A program made the translations under genes and the position numbers. A DNA stretch of 64,000 bases, taken from contig NZ_WSFT01000021.1 in assembly GCF_016820655.1 (NCBI RefSeq), positions 62,001-126,000 on the forward strand. The letters run 5' to 3'. The notes under the pieces were generated by a model that was given only the letters and a program-made list of their open reading frames with translations, ran no database searches and was not told where the DNA came from. Shown here one piece after another: positions 37,738-47,454 of this stretch (the first letter of the stretch is position 1; the number at the start of each line of letters is the position of its first letter). Origin of the DNA: Anaeromonas frigoriresistens. Its GTDB lineage: Bacteria; Bacillota; Clostridia; Tissierellales; SIT17.

Positions 37738-38658
37738 TTATATTTTTAATTTAGAAAAGATCCTTTTAAGAACTTCCTCTGTGTTAACGTCATTCAATCT
37801 AGCTTCTGGTTTTAAAATTACTCTATGAGAAAAAACATCTAAGTATAATTTTTTAATATCATCAGGAATTACATAGTCTCTACCATTTATATAAGCAAAT
37901 GCTTTACTTGCTTTATATAAAAGTAATGATCCTCTAGGGCTAATTCCTAAATTAATGTCTGGATGGTTTCTGGTGTTATCTGCCAATCCAATAATAATGT
38001 CTTCTATTTCTTCTGATACAAATACTTTATTTACTTCTTTTTTTATTTCTGTTATATCAGTTAAACTCATAATAGGAGTTAATTTTTCTAAAGGTGTAGA
38101 ACTGGAGAAATTTCTTAAAATATTTTTCTCACTTTCATTATCAGGATATCCTATAGACATTTTCATCATGAATCTATCTAATTGTGCTTCTGGTAAAGGA
38201 AATGTCCCTTCATACTCAATTGGATTCTCTGTTGCTAGTACCATAAAAGGATCATCTAAAAGAAATGTTTTACCTTCTACTGTTACCTGTCCTTCTTGCA
38301 TAGCTTCTAATAAACTTGACTGAGTTTTAGGGGATGTTCGGTTTATTTCATCTGCTAGTAATATATTAGTGAAAACTGGACCTTTATTAAACTCAAACTT
38401 TGACAATTTAGGATTGAAAATAGATACTCCTGTTATATCAGAAGGTAATAAATCTGGTGTAAACTGTATTCGGCCAAAATCACTATCAATTGATTTTGCT
38501 AATGCATGAACTAGTGTCGTTTTTCCTACTCCTGGCATATCCTCTAATAGTATATGCCCTTCTGCTAATAAGCAAGTAACTATATTTATAATTTCTTTTC
38601 TCTTTCCAAATATAACTTTGCTTATATTTTCAATCAACAATTCAATTTTTTTATTCAT
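37738..38658 (-). CDS. MoxR family AAA+ ATPase
   Basis: The 306-residue ATPase has Walker A GVGKTTL near 43-49, Walker B ILLADEINR, sensor ATENPIEYEG and the arginine-finger segment LDRFMMK. MoxR ATPases act as chaperones for partner complexes, here the DUF58 and transglutaminase-like proteins encoded next. The ATG (MNKKIEL) is preferred over an upstream GTG because GGGGTG lies just before it. Confidence 0.93.
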   Translation of the reverse strand: MNKKIELLIENISKVIFGKRKEIINIVTCLLAEGHILLEDMPGVGKTTLVHALAKSIDSDFGRIQFTPDLLPSDITGVSIFNPKLSKFEFNKGPVFTNILLADEINRTSPKTQSSLLEAMQEGQVTVEGKTFLLDDPFMVLATENPIEYEGTFPLPEAQLDRFMMKMSIGYPDNESEKNILRNFSSSTPLEKLTPIMSLTDITEIKKEVNKVFVSEEIEDIIIGLADNTRNHPDINLGISPRGSLLLYKASKAFAYINGRDYVIPDDIKKLYLDVFSHRVILKPEARLNDVNTEEVLKRIFSKLKI

Positions 38659-38759
38659 AACCACACCCCGTTTTCAGAATTTTCTATCTTATTATGATTA
38701 TAACCTAAATAATTCACTATTTGTATTAATAATCTGTAAATATTATATCACTAAAATTT

Positions 38760-38821
38760 TTTCAATTAATACAATAGATAAAAGTCCTGGTCAGGACTTT
38801 TATCTATTGTATTAATTGAAA
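38760..38821. terminator. Very long perfect hairpin after the lipase gene
   Basis: Thirty-base perfect arms (38760-38789 and 38792-38821) are separated by two bases. The right arm includes the last codons and stop of the lipase gene. It may terminate the minus-strand lipase transcript. Confidence 0.75.
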
Positions 38822-40087
38822 TTTAGTTTTTGATGATAATTTTTCTTCTTTAAAATTATCAAAACCTATCATATCTTTGTTTGATGAAAATAAAAGTGAA
38901 GCTTCTTTAGCTTCTTTAGGGTCAATTTCTAATTCTAAATGTTTTATATTCTTTCTTTTTATTATCAACCAATATCCCTCATTCTCTAATGGTATTGGAG
39001 TTATATAATTATACTTATAAACTTCATTATTCTTTATCATATCCTTATCAATTTGAAGTTTTAAACTTTTTACATCTTCTAATAGTAAGCTTATATATAC
39101 ATTCCTATCCTCTATTGCTTTTCTACTATATCTTAATCCTAATATATCTTTTATAATATCATTACTATATTTTACTAAATCCGAATGATCTTTTTTTATA
39201 TAATATTTATTTACTCCAGAAATCTTGCTACTGTTTACTGTAACTGTACCATCCCCACTGGTTGTTTTATTAATTTTTACAGGTTTCCCATCCATCCATT
39301 TATTCCTATCACCATATTTTATCTGGATAGAATCATTAGTTAAATATCCATAGCCAATAATCTGATGAATATTCTCAACTCTTTCTTTTAGACTTTCTAT
39401 CCTAATATTCAAACTTTCCAAAAAACTATTCTGTTCTTTCATATTTTCAATATTTATATATCTTTTTCTTCCATATTTATTCTGCCTATAAAGATAAGGA
39501 CCATAAAATAATTTAGTAGGAAGAAATTGTTTTATAGATGGAAAGTATTCCTGTAACGAATATAACTCTCCACTATTATAATTTTTTTTCAAATGCCATA
39601 AATAAGAATTCCAAAAAATCTTAAATAAAATATTACTATTAAGGTTTTCATAGGGAACTTCTCCTCCCTCCCAAAACAAATAGGATGTGGAAGAACCACT
39701 ATTAGGAGTTCCTAACATAATTAATGTATCTACATCATTTTGATAATCGCTTCCTTGAATATATGACCTTGCTACTAACCCTCCCATGCTATGACAAATA
39801 AGAATTACTTTATTCGTTTTTGAGATGGCTTTAGCTTTATTAATAACTGGAATTAGATATTTTTTAGCACTTATACTATTATCAATTCTCCAGTTGTAAA
39901 ATGCTATATAAAGATTTTTATAAGGTCTGTATCCATTTTTTATTAAGAAATCTAATAATGGACTATATATCTCTTTGGCTGGACCGAACCCCAAACGATT
40001 ATTATCCATAAAAATTCCTTCTCCCCAGGAACCAAATAGGCCAGGAATTATAATAATAGGATACTTTAGATTATAAGTGTTTTTCAT
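38804..40087 (-). CDS. Alpha/beta-hydrolase, lipase/acyltransferase (LCAT-like) family
   Basis: The 427-residue protein has IIIPGLFGSWGEG (oxyanion strand), the nucleophile serine in ILICHSMGGLVAR near residue 120 and MLGTPNSGS; a late DGTVTVNSS and KDHSDLV likely give the Asp and His. There is no clear signal peptide, so a cytosolic role is possible. The ATG (MKNTYNL) lies after AAAGGATG; an upstream 22-residue extension lies in the preceding hairpin region and is rejected. Confidence 0.8.
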   Translation of the reverse strand: MKNTYNLKYPIIIIPGLFGSWGEGIFMDNNRLGFGPAKEIYSPLLDFLIKNGYRPYKNLYIAFYNWRIDNSISAKKYLIPVINKAKAISKTNKVILICHSMGGLVARSYIQGSDYQNDVDTLIMLGTPNSGSSTSYLFWEGGEVPYENLNSNILFKIFWNSYLWHLKKNYNSGELYSLQEYFPSIKQFLPTKLFYGPYLYRQNKYGRKRYINIENMKEQNSFLESLNIRIESLKERVENIHQIIGYGYLTNDSIQIKYGDRNKWMDGKPVKINKTTSGDGTVTVNSSKISGVNKYYIKKDHSDLVKYSNDIIKDILGLRYSRKAIEDRNVYISLLLEDVKSLKLQIDKDMIKNNEVYKYNYITPIPLENEGYWLIIKRKNIKHLELEIDPKEAKEASLLFSSNKDMIGFDNFKEEKLSSKTKFQLIQ

Positions 40088-40127
40088 GATTTCACATCCT
40101 TTCTGTATATAATATGAATCCTTCCTT

Positions 40128-40181
40128 AAAATAGTACAAAATAGGAGAAGCACTAGGGCTTCTCCTATTTTGTACTATTTT
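40128..40181. terminator. Long perfect hairpin after the DUF2225 gene
   Basis: Twenty-four-base perfect arms (40128-40151 and 40158-40181) with a 6-base loop. The right arm contains the last five codons and stop of the DUF2225 gene; a T-rich end follows on the minus strand. Confidence 0.85.
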
Positions 40182-40839
40182 TTATTAATTGCCATTGTTC
40201 TCTGGCTAAATTTTCAACCCTCATATTAGCTCCAGGATTATTTGACACTACTATGTTATACCATTTAATTGCATTTTCTTTATCATTAGTCTTATTATAC
40301 AATTCACCTATTAGATACTCCACTGTTTTCTTATCAAAGTAAGACTCACTTAAATTTTCTTTCTCATAACTATATATAAATAACTTCAAGGCATTTTTAA
40401 GAAACCTGTACTCATTTTCGTAATCACCTTTCAGACGATATATCCATCCTAGCCTTAATGCTAATGAAGCCAAATATATTTTTTTACTATCAATAAGCTC
40501 TGCACAATATAAAGCCAGTTTGTAGGTTTCTTCTCCTTCCTCAAGGGTTCTAGTGTCCATATAATTCTTATTACTTAGTCTACTTGTTATCTTTTCTAAT
40601 ATTACTTTTTTAGATTCCTTTTTTATACCTTTATATTCTGCATCTAAGTATGAAAATCCACATTTATTACAAACAACAACAGAATATAATAATGGATTCT
40701 CTCCCTTATAATAGGTCATCAAATCAGTATCTCTTTTTTCTACCCTTAATTTTGAAGACTTTACTTTTTTACTAGTATATTCATTCTCACAAACTGGACA
40801 AATAAGTTTTTTATCATATAATTCTGTTATTATTCTCAT
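40165..40839 (-). CDS. DUF2225 family protein
   Basis: The 224-residue protein has two zinc-binding cysteine pairs, CPVCENEY (residues 15-18) and CNKCGFSY (57-60), then a helical TPR-like region (about 100-220) with repeated WIYRLKGDYENEYRFLKNAL-type helices. DUF2225 proteins are common in clostridia and have no established function. It lies between the VanW gene (21 bases upstream) and the lipase. Confidence 0.85.
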   Translation of the reverse strand: MRIITELYDKKLICPVCENEYTSKKVKSSKLRVEKRDTDLMTYYKGENPLLYSVVVCNKCGFSYLDAEYKGIKKESKKVILEKITSRLSNKNYMDTRTLEEGEETYKLALYCAELIDSKKIYLASLALRLGWIYRLKGDYENEYRFLKNALKLFIYSYEKENLSESYFDKKTVEYLIGELYNKTNDKENAIKWYNIVVSNNPGANMRVENLAREQWQLIKNSTK

Positions 40840-40860
40840 ACTAACACTCCTACTTCGTTT

Positions 40861-42246
40861 TTAATCTTCAGTTTTTGATTCTTCAGTTTTTGATTTTTTA
40901 GGACCTACCTTCTCTATTTGAGTAGATGGTTTATAATAATCAGATGATAATAAAATCCTATCTATAACTTTATTATCTTTATATATAACTTTATATGTTT
41001 TAACCTTATAGCCTTTTCTCCCTTTTTGTATAATTTGTTTTTCCCCTGGGGCTAAACTATTATCAATTTCTGTTTTGGTGGTGTAACCTACTGCTTCTAT
41101 AACTTCTGATTGTATTTTTATATTTAAATCAAATTTATTTGCGTTTCCATATAGTTTAAAAATCACTCTATCATTATAGGTGATACCTTGAATATATATT
41201 GGATCATTATAGGTGTTTTTTATCTTTAAATCTAAATATCCATAGGATACAGTTGCATCTTGACCTATATCAACATAAGATGATGGAATAGAGTGATTAT
41301 GTCTTTCAACAATATCTATGTTAGACAAAAGAGCGGCATTGTACAAAGTAGTAGATACTTGACATACTCCACCACCATATCCTGGTACTAACTTACCATT
41401 AACAATTACATCAGCTGGTAGATATCCATTTTCATGACTTCTCTTCCCAGTTGTATCATTAAATGACAACTCTTCTCCCCCAAAAAGTATAGTTCCATTA
41501 ATTGATCCAGTAGCTATTTGAATATTTTTAACTCTATTTGTATTACTACTTGAAAAATATGTAACGTAAGTAGCTAATTCACCATTAATTTTAGACAATA
41601 CTTCCCTTGTTACTTTTGGTACTATTTCTTTTACTGGTATCAGAATCTGAAATTCTTCTTTCTTAATAGATTGTCCTACATGAGATAGTAGCATATCTTC
41701 ATCAGCCTCTAGTCCTATAGTCTCTTCTATTATTTTAAATTTGCCCTTATCAAATTCTAATTGAGCATCTTTCTGTGGACGATGTATATCTTCAGAAGTG
41801 TTCTTACAAAATTCTCTTAGTTTATCATCATCAAATCTAATTTCCATATCATAGGTATACTTATCATTTCTCATAGTAAATTGATTAAACATGATACTTA
41901 TTAAGTTTCCATCTTTTCCTTTTTTAAATGCTTCTTCTACAATCTCATCATAATTATAATCTGCATCAATTTCTTTTAAGAAAAAAGACTTTTTAAAATC
42001 ATTATAATATAATTCTACACTTGTATTTAATATATCATTTCTTACTTCACCTTTTAATAAGTCGATAGCTTCATCTTTTTCTAATCCACTTACATCAATA
42101 TTGTTAATTTTAACATTCCCATAAATAATATCCTTATCTATGTATTTAACTATAAATCCTACAATAAATAAAAAAACAAATAAAGATATTATAACCGCCA
42201 CTTTTAGTACCTTAGTTTTTTTTCTCACCACTTTGTTTTTTTCCAT
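40861..42246 (-). CDS. VanW family protein with peptidoglycan-binding domain
   Basis: The 461-residue protein has a basic start, one membrane helix (about 15-36), a YoaR-like putative peptidoglycan-binding domain (about 45-215) and the VanW domain with LPADVIVNGKLVPGYGGGVC and QVSTTLYNAAL (about 280-340), then a G5-like tail rich in lysine and glutamate. It is probably an extracytoplasmic cell-envelope protein. VanW function is not established and does not by itself imply vancomycin resistance. Confidence 0.88.
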   Translation of the reverse strand: MEKNKVVRKKTKVLKVAVIISLFVFLFIVGFIVKYIDKDIIYGNVKINNIDVSGLEKDEAIDLLKGEVRNDILNTSVELYYNDFKKSFFLKEIDADYNYDEIVEEAFKKGKDGNLISIMFNQFTMRNDKYTYDMEIRFDDDKLREFCKNTSEDIHRPQKDAQLEFDKGKFKIIEETIGLEADEDMLLSHVGQSIKKEEFQILIPVKEIVPKVTREVLSKINGELATYVTYFSSSNTNRVKNIQIATGSINGTILFGGEELSFNDTTGKRSHENGYLPADVIVNGKLVPGYGGGVCQVSTTLYNAALLSNIDIVERHNHSIPSSYVDIGQDATVSYGYLDLKIKNTYNDPIYIQGITYNDRVIFKLYGNANKFDLNIKIQSEVIEAVGYTTKTEIDNSLAPGEKQIIQKGRKGYKVKTYKVIYKDNKVIDRILLSSDYYKPSTQIEKVGPKKSKTEESKTED

Positions 42247-42371
42247 AATTGCCTCCTAATATTACAATATATTAAATAATATTCTGGAAGCTTTATTTTT
42301 ATGAGAAAAATATACTAAAATACTTATGTAATTTTGTAATGAGATGAACTTAATAGTCAATATATAATATA

Positions 42372-44345
42372 TTAATTATTTTTCCAATAGATTTCAATAA
42401 CATCACCACTTGTAAGTCTTTGATGATAGTCTGCCCTTTCACCATTTAAGGTTAAATGTAGGTGACCCTTTGGTTTTGATAAATCAAAGTCTATATAATT
42501 AAAAATATCTACAAATATAAAATCCTTTTTATCATAACTAAAATTCTTTTCTTCATCATTAATAATGAGACTTATATTGTTTTTACTAGACTTTTTATTT
42601 ATTTCAATTACATCTTTATGTTTTAATTTATAACCTTTAGTTACAAATTTATTATTTACTTTTAAATCATGAATATCTACTATATTTTTATAACTTTTAA
42701 TTATGTCATCAATTGCAACTAATCTATTTATATCTATCCTGTCATTTTCTTTAATCTTAATATTCCCATCCAATTTATTGCCGTTTATATAAATATCTTT
42801 AATTAAATATTCCTTTACTCCTTCAAGATACACATATTCTGATTTATCAACAATATCAAATAATTTTGGCTCTGTTTTTTTTCCTTCTGTTGCATCTAAT
42901 ATATTAATAATATCTCCGTTATTTAACTTACTATCTAGGTTTGATCTTTTATTGTTAATATATATCACTGCAGGGTCTCCTAACTCCCCTGGGATAGTTT
43001 TTATTTCCCCATTAATAAAACACTGGATAGCCTTTCCTCTCTTTGGTATTAATTTTCTAGGATTATATCCAATTAAAATTAATGCATCAGAGACTTTCAA
43101 TGTTTTAGAATTCAAAAGATTTATACTTTGACCATTTATTTTCAACTCAAGAAAATCCTTATACTTTGTGTCAATAGCTGTCATAGCAATACCAATAGGA
43201 GTTATGGCATTAGGTCCTGATAATTTCTCATTAATCCCCTGTACATTCTCAATAATTGAAGTATCTCTCACCACTACTCTCTCTTTAGGTATACCTAAGT
43301 TATCTGCTATATATATATCTAACATAGGAATTTGACTTCCTCCCCCTATTAAAAATACTGCACTTGGAGGTTTTTCATTATATTGGGTGATTGCCTGGGT
43401 AATCTCTTTTGCTAAGGATTCTATTGTATCTTTTATATCATTAAGTATCTGAGAACTTTTAATTTCATGTTCCATTCCAATAACATCTATAAAGCTTTGT
43501 TCCTCTAAACTATTTAATTTTGTTTTTACTCCCTCTGCAACCTCGAAATCTAATAAATATTTTTTTGCTATAGCTTCTGTTATTTCATCCCCTGCTACAG
43601 CAGCCATACCATATGCAATTATCGCACCATCTTTTGTAATAGCAATATCCGATGTACCAGCTCCAATATCAACTAATGCTAAATTTAATAGTCTTAGACT
43701 TTTCTTAATCGCTACATTAATTGCAGCTATAGGCTCTAATGTCATATTAATAACCTCTAAACCTACCCTATCCATTACTGTATAAAGACTGTCTACAACT
43801 ACATGGGGTAAAAATGTAGCAATAGCTTCTACTCCTATTTGATGTCCTTTGTGTCCTTCTAAGTTATCTATGTAGTTTCCATCCAATAGATAATTCATTA
43901 CTGAATACCCAACACAATAATAGCTTGTCTTGTTTTTTTCTTCATTTGTATCTATCATCTTCTGTGCCTTTTGAATCGCCTCCATTTCAAGACTTTCCAT
44001 AATTCTTTTATCAATTTCTCTAGATATATCAGAATTTCTTTCCAATCTTACCTTATGGGTTTTTAAAGCTCTACCCGCAGCTGCAATTCCTACTTTTTCA
44101 AGTTTAATATCTAATCTTTTTTCTAGAGTTGATTTTATACCATTTACTATTTCTACAACTCCATTAATATCATGAATCTGTCCATCATACATATTTCTTT
44201 TACTATGTTCTTTTATCTCTGAATCTAATATGATAAGATGTTCTCCATCATATTTTCCTACAATACCTATGACAGTCCTTGTCCCAATATCTAATGAAAA
44301 AATCAAATCATCAAGTTCATTATAACTAGTAATTTTATCCATCAT
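42372..44345 (-). CDS. FtsA/PilM-like actin-fold ATPase with long C-terminal extension
   Basis: The 657-residue protein has actin-fold motifs: phosphate-1 SLDIGTRTVIGIVG (about 13-26), LVDIGAGTSDIAIT (about 223) and the adenosine motif AVFLIGGGSQIP (about 322). Residues about 390-657 form an extension with repeated short beta-rich units (for example NGDIINILDA, KHKDVIEINK and a terminal LTLNGERADYHQRLTSGD) that resemble S4 or beta-grasp domains. FtsA itself is about 420 residues, so this is a distinct clostridial relative. Two ATGs follow GGAGG; the second may be used. Confidence 0.8.
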   Translation of the reverse strand: MMDKITSYNELDDLIFSLDIGTRTVIGIVGKYDGEHLIILDSEIKEHSKRNMYDGQIHDINGVVEIVNGIKSTLEKRLDIKLEKVGIAAAGRALKTHKVRLERNSDISREIDKRIMESLEMEAIQKAQKMIDTNEEKNKTSYYCVGYSVMNYLLDGNYIDNLEGHKGHQIGVEAIATFLPHVVVDSLYTVMDRVGLEVINMTLEPIAAINVAIKKSLRLLNLALVDIGAGTSDIAITKDGAIIAYGMAAVAGDEITEAIAKKYLLDFEVAEGVKTKLNSLEEQSFIDVIGMEHEIKSSQILNDIKDTIESLAKEITQAITQYNEKPPSAVFLIGGGSQIPMLDIYIADNLGIPKERVVVRDTSIIENVQGINEKLSGPNAITPIGIAMTAIDTKYKDFLELKINGQSINLLNSKTLKVSDALILIGYNPRKLIPKRGKAIQCFINGEIKTIPGELGDPAVIYINNKRSNLDSKLNNGDIINILDATEGKKTEPKLFDIVDKSEYVYLEGVKEYLIKDIYINGNKLDGNIKIKENDRIDINRLVAIDDIIKSYKNIVDIHDLKVNNKFVTKGYKLKHKDVIEINKKSSKNNISLIINDEEKNFSYDKKDFIFVDIFNYIDFDLSKPKGHLHLTLNGERADYHQRLTSGDVIEIYWKNN

Positions 44346-44365
44346 TTCCCTCCGTATAGTATTAA

Positions 44366-45025
44366 CTATTTGATATTATCCTTCACTTCATTTTTATAAT
44401 ACAAGCAATAGTCTGTTAAAGGACATTCTTCACACTTAGGTTTTCTAGCTTTGCATATCCTTCTTCCATGAAATATTAGCCAATGGTGAGCATCAGACCA
44501 TAATTTTTTTTCAATATTTTTCATTAAATCGATTTCTGTATCTTTAACATTATCACTATTAGCTATTCCGATCCTATTAGAAACTCTAAAAACATGTGTA
44601 TCTACCGCTATAGCATCCATTCCAAAGGCATTGCTTATTACTACATTCGCTGTCTTTCTACCTACTCCAGGAAGCTTAATCAATTCTTCTCTAGTCTTAG
44701 GGACTTCAGAATTATATTCTTCTACTAAAATTCTACATGTGTTTAAAATATTCTTACTTTTATTTCTATAAAATCCAATACTCTTTATTTTTTCTTCTAA
44801 CTCTCCTTGTTTTAGAGACAAAAAGTCTTTGGGACTTTTATATTCTTTGAATAATCCTTTTGTTACAGAGTTTACTCTTTTATCTGTAGATTGGGCCGAT
44901 AAAATTGTAGCAATAAGTAATTCAAAAGGGTTAGTAAAATCCAACTCTGATTCAGCATTTGGATAAAGTTCCTTTAGTATTTCTAATACATCATTAATTT
45001 CTGTTTTTCTCAGTTTTTTCTTCAT
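44366..45025 (-). CDS. nth: Endonuclease III
   Basis: The 219-residue DNA glycosylase/AP lyase removes oxidised pyrimidines. It has the helix-hairpin-helix LPGVGRKTANVV with catalytic Lys, the catalytic Asp in VDTHVFRVSNR and the [4Fe-4S] cluster cysteines C-x6-C-x2-C-x5-C near 190-206. It sits 10 bases after the DUF503 gene and 20 bases before the FtsA-like gene. Confidence 0.97.
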   Translation of the reverse strand: MKKKLRKTEINDVLEILKELYPNAESELDFTNPFELLIATILSAQSTDKRVNSVTKGLFKEYKSPKDFLSLKQGELEEKIKSIGFYRNKSKNILNTCRILVEEYNSEVPKTREELIKLPGVGRKTANVVISNAFGMDAIAVDTHVFRVSNRIGIANSDNVKDTEIDLMKNIEKKLWSDAHHWLIFHGRRICKARKPKCEECPLTDYCLYYKNEVKDNIK

Positions 45026-45035
45026 TTTTACCTCC

Positions 45036-45317
45036 CTATAGTATCTCGATAGAATGATGACTAATTTCTACTCTATTATCCCGTTCAATAAAATTTAGCA
45101 CATTTGATATTACACTATTTGCATGATGAGTTTCATTAGTAACACAAGAAAATCCTATTACGGATGATTGCCACTTATCATTATTTCCTATTTCAGAAAT
45201 TGATACATTAAATCTGGACTTTATCCTACCAATTATACTCTTTATAACATGTCTTTTATCTTTTAAAGAATTAGTATCATATATTAAGAGCTCTACTGTA
45301 CATACACCAATAATCAT
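45036..45317 (-). CDS. DUF503 family protein
   Basis: The 93-residue protein (MIIGVCTVELLIYDTNSLKDKRHVIKS.., split here as family landmarks CTVEL and SLKDKRHV) matches DUF503, a small ferredoxin-like-fold family of unknown function that is sometimes next to rbfA. Here it precedes nth. AGGGGGT lies before the ATG. Confidence 0.85.
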   Translation of the reverse strand: MIIGVCTVELLIYDTNSLKDKRHVIKSIIGRIKSRFNVSISEIGNNDKWQSSVIGFSCVTNETHHANSVISNVLNFIERDNRVEISHHSIEIL

Positions 45318-45412
45318 GATGATACCCCCTGTTGCAATTTTGAAGTTAAGTTTATATGCTTTTATATCATTTTATCATTAGTATATTATTAATTATATAA
45401 AAATATTATACA

Positions 45413-45440
45413 GAAAAAAAGGACACTCCTCAGAGTGTCC
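45413..45440 (-). terminator. Terminator after kbl
   Basis: Arms GGACACTC/GAGTGTCC with a 4-base loop are followed by seven T residues on the minus strand, directly after the kbl stop. Confidence 0.93.
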
Positions 45441-45447
45441 CTCAAAT

Positions 45448-46626
45448 CTATATAATATCCATCTCTTTTCCTACTTTTTCAAAAGCTGCTACTGCTCTAT
45501 CTAACTGTTCTTTAGAATGTCCTGCAGTAACCATACATCTAACTCTTCCTGTTCCTTTTGGAACTGTTGGGAATACAATCGCAGAAACAAATACTCCATT
45601 TTCTTTAAGTTTCTTACTGAATTCCATTGATTTCGACTCATTACCAATAATAACTGGAGTTATAGGAGTTTCACTGTGTCCAGTATCAAATCCTAATTTT
45701 CCTAATTTCTCTTTAAAATATTTTGCATTGTCCCATAATTTATCTGTATACTCAGTGGTTTCCATTAACATATTAACTGCTTCAATAATAGCTCCAACAG
45801 CTGCTGGTGGTAAAGCAGTTGAGAATAATATTGGTCGACCTCTATGATTTAACCACTCTTGAGCTGATTTACTAGTTGCTACATATCCACCAATTACTCC
45901 TATAGCCTTTGATAAAGTTCCTATTGAAAAATCTACTCTTCCATGAAGTCCAAAATGATCAACTGTACCTCTACCACTTTCACCTAACACTCCTGATCCA
46001 TGGGCATCATCAACATAAGTCATAGCACTATACTTCTCAGCTAATTCAACTATTTCTGGAAGTTTAGCTATATCTCCATCCATACTGAATACTCCATCAG
46101 TTATGATAAGCACATTATTGTAATTATCTCTTTTTTCTTTTAATACTCTCTCTAAATCCTTCATATCTGAATGTTTGTATATAGCTTTATCTGCCTTACT
46201 TAATTTTACTCCATCAATAATACTAGCATGATTTAGTTCATCTGATATTATTAAATCTCCTTTTTCAGTAACAGCTTGAATAGTACCTGCATTACAGTTA
46301 AATCCTGATTGGAATACCATAACAGCTTCTTCTCTTTTAAATTTAGCTAATACCTCTTCTAATTCTTCATGTATATCCATATTTCCTATAATAGTTCTAA
46401 CCGCTCCAGCACCTACACCATATTTTTCAACTGCTTCTATAGCTGCTTTTTTTAGTCTCGGATGATTAGCAAATCCTAAATAATTATTAGAAGATAAGTT
46501 TATTACTTTTTCTCCGTTTAATACTACCTCAGCTTCATTAGCTCCTTCTAAAACTGGTAATTTTCTATATACTCCTTCTTCCTTTAAACCTTCAATTTTT
46601 TTGTCTAAAAATTGTGTTTTTGCCAT
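45448..46626 (-). CDS. kbl: Glycine C-acetyltransferase (2-amino-3-ketobutyrate CoA ligase)
   Basis: The 392-residue PLP enzyme of the alpha-oxoamine synthase family has [24 protein letters not shown], the PLP aspartate in YVDDAHGSG and the Schiff-base lysine in [13 protein letters not shown]. Overall similarity fits KBL, which cleaves 2-amino-3-ketobutyrate with CoA to glycine and acetyl-CoA, or the reverse; BioF (8-amino-7-oxononanoate synthase) is the close alternative. No threonine dehydrogenase gene is adjacent. It stands as a single-gene unit with its own terminator. Confidence 0.82.
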   Translation of the reverse strand: MAKTQFLDKKIEGLKEEGVYRKLPVLEGANEAEVVLNGEKVINLSSNNYLGFANHPRLKKAAIEAVEKYGVGAGAVRTIIGNMDIHEELEEVLAKFKREEAVMVFQSGFNCNAGTIQAVTEKGDLIISDELNHASIIDGVKLSKADKAIYKHSDMKDLERVLKEKRDNYNNVLIITDGVFSMDGDIAKLPEIVELAEKYSAMTYVDDAHGSGVLGESGRGTVDHFGLHGRVDFSIGTLSKAIGVIGGYVATSKSAQEWLNHRGRPILFSTALPPAAVGAIIEAVNMLMETTEYTDKLWDNAKYFKEKLGKLGFDTGHSETPITPVIIGNESKSMEFSKKLKENGVFVSAIVFPTVPKGTGRVRCMVTAGHSKEQLDRAVAAFEKVGKEMDII

Positions 46627-46765
46627 GTTATTACCTCCTTAATTATTTATATGTAAATTTAAAATTATTCTCTTTTCATTTATATATTCAATATAAAAAA
46701 GGGTTTTCCTTCTTACATTGCTCTTTAATTTTGTTAAGATATTATAATTTATTTATAAATTCAAT

Positions 46766-47335
46766 CTATTTATTTATATCATTTTCTAAGTTATAGGATG
46801 CTTTGATAATAGAGTGAGATTTTATTGGCCAAATTTTTGTGAAAACCTTCCCTTTAATTCTATCTAATGTAACATAACCAAACATTCTACTATCATTACT
46901 ATTATTTCTATTATCTCCCAATACAAACACACTTTCTTTAGGCACTATTCCTTCTGTAAAAGGATATGGAAGATTACTGCCGTCATTATTATATGCATAC
47001 TCTTCCTTTAGTAACTCTCCATTAATATATACCTTGTTTTCTTCTACCTTATATTTATCTCCTGAAATAGCTACTACTCTTTTAACAAAAATTTCATTTT
47101 CTCTACCGTATATAGGAGGCTCAAAAATTATTATTTCACCTCTTTCAGGAGAATCAAATCTATAACTCATTTTCTCTATAACTAATCTATCATTATTATG
47201 TAATGTAGACATCATTGAATCTCCACTTACTACTGTTAAACTAATTAAGTATTTTTCAATTAAAATAGATATTACTAAAGCTATGAGTATTGTTTTAATC
47301 AAATCCCCTATATTAAATTCAGAAGATCTTGACAT
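46766..47335 (-). CDS. lepB: Signal peptidase I
   Basis: The 189-residue membrane protease has one N-terminal helix (about 12-32), the catalytic serine in SGDSMMSTL, the catalytic lysine in FVKRVVAISGD and the box VLGDNRNNSNDSR. It removes signal peptides from exported proteins. Single-helix architecture is the usual Gram-positive form. It stands alone between kbl and nfo. Confidence 0.96.
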   Translation of the reverse strand: MSRSSEFNIGDLIKTILIALVISILIEKYLISLTVVSGDSMMSTLHNNDRLVIEKMSYRFDSPERGEIIIFEPPIYGRENEIFVKRVVAISGDKYKVEENKVYINGELLKEEYAYNNDGSNLPYPFTEGIVPKESVFVLGDNRNNSNDSRMFGYVTLDRIKGKVFTKIWPIKSHSIIKASYNLENDINK

Positions 47336-47410
47336 ATCACCACTTCCTTCACTATTAGTATAATAGATTATTATGTATTTTTCTATAACCTCTTATACAA
47401 TAATGTAACA

Positions 47411-47454
47411 CATAATAGAAAAAGGAGAAGATCATCCTTCTCTTTTTTCTATTA
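47411..47454 (-). terminator. Terminator after nfo
   Basis: Nineteen-base arms with one G-U (47411-47429, 47436-47454) and a 6-base loop; the T tract is part of the stem on the minus strand. The right arm overlaps the nfo stop region. Confidence 0.75.

Noticed and set aside
38665-38700. CodY-like site upstream of moxR
   Set aside because: About 11 of 15 consensus positions match, with mismatches in both arms; too weak in AT-rich DNA.
40861-42246. VanW as evidence of glycopeptide resistance
   Set aside because: VanW-domain proteins are common in susceptible clostridia and no vanHAX-type genes are near.
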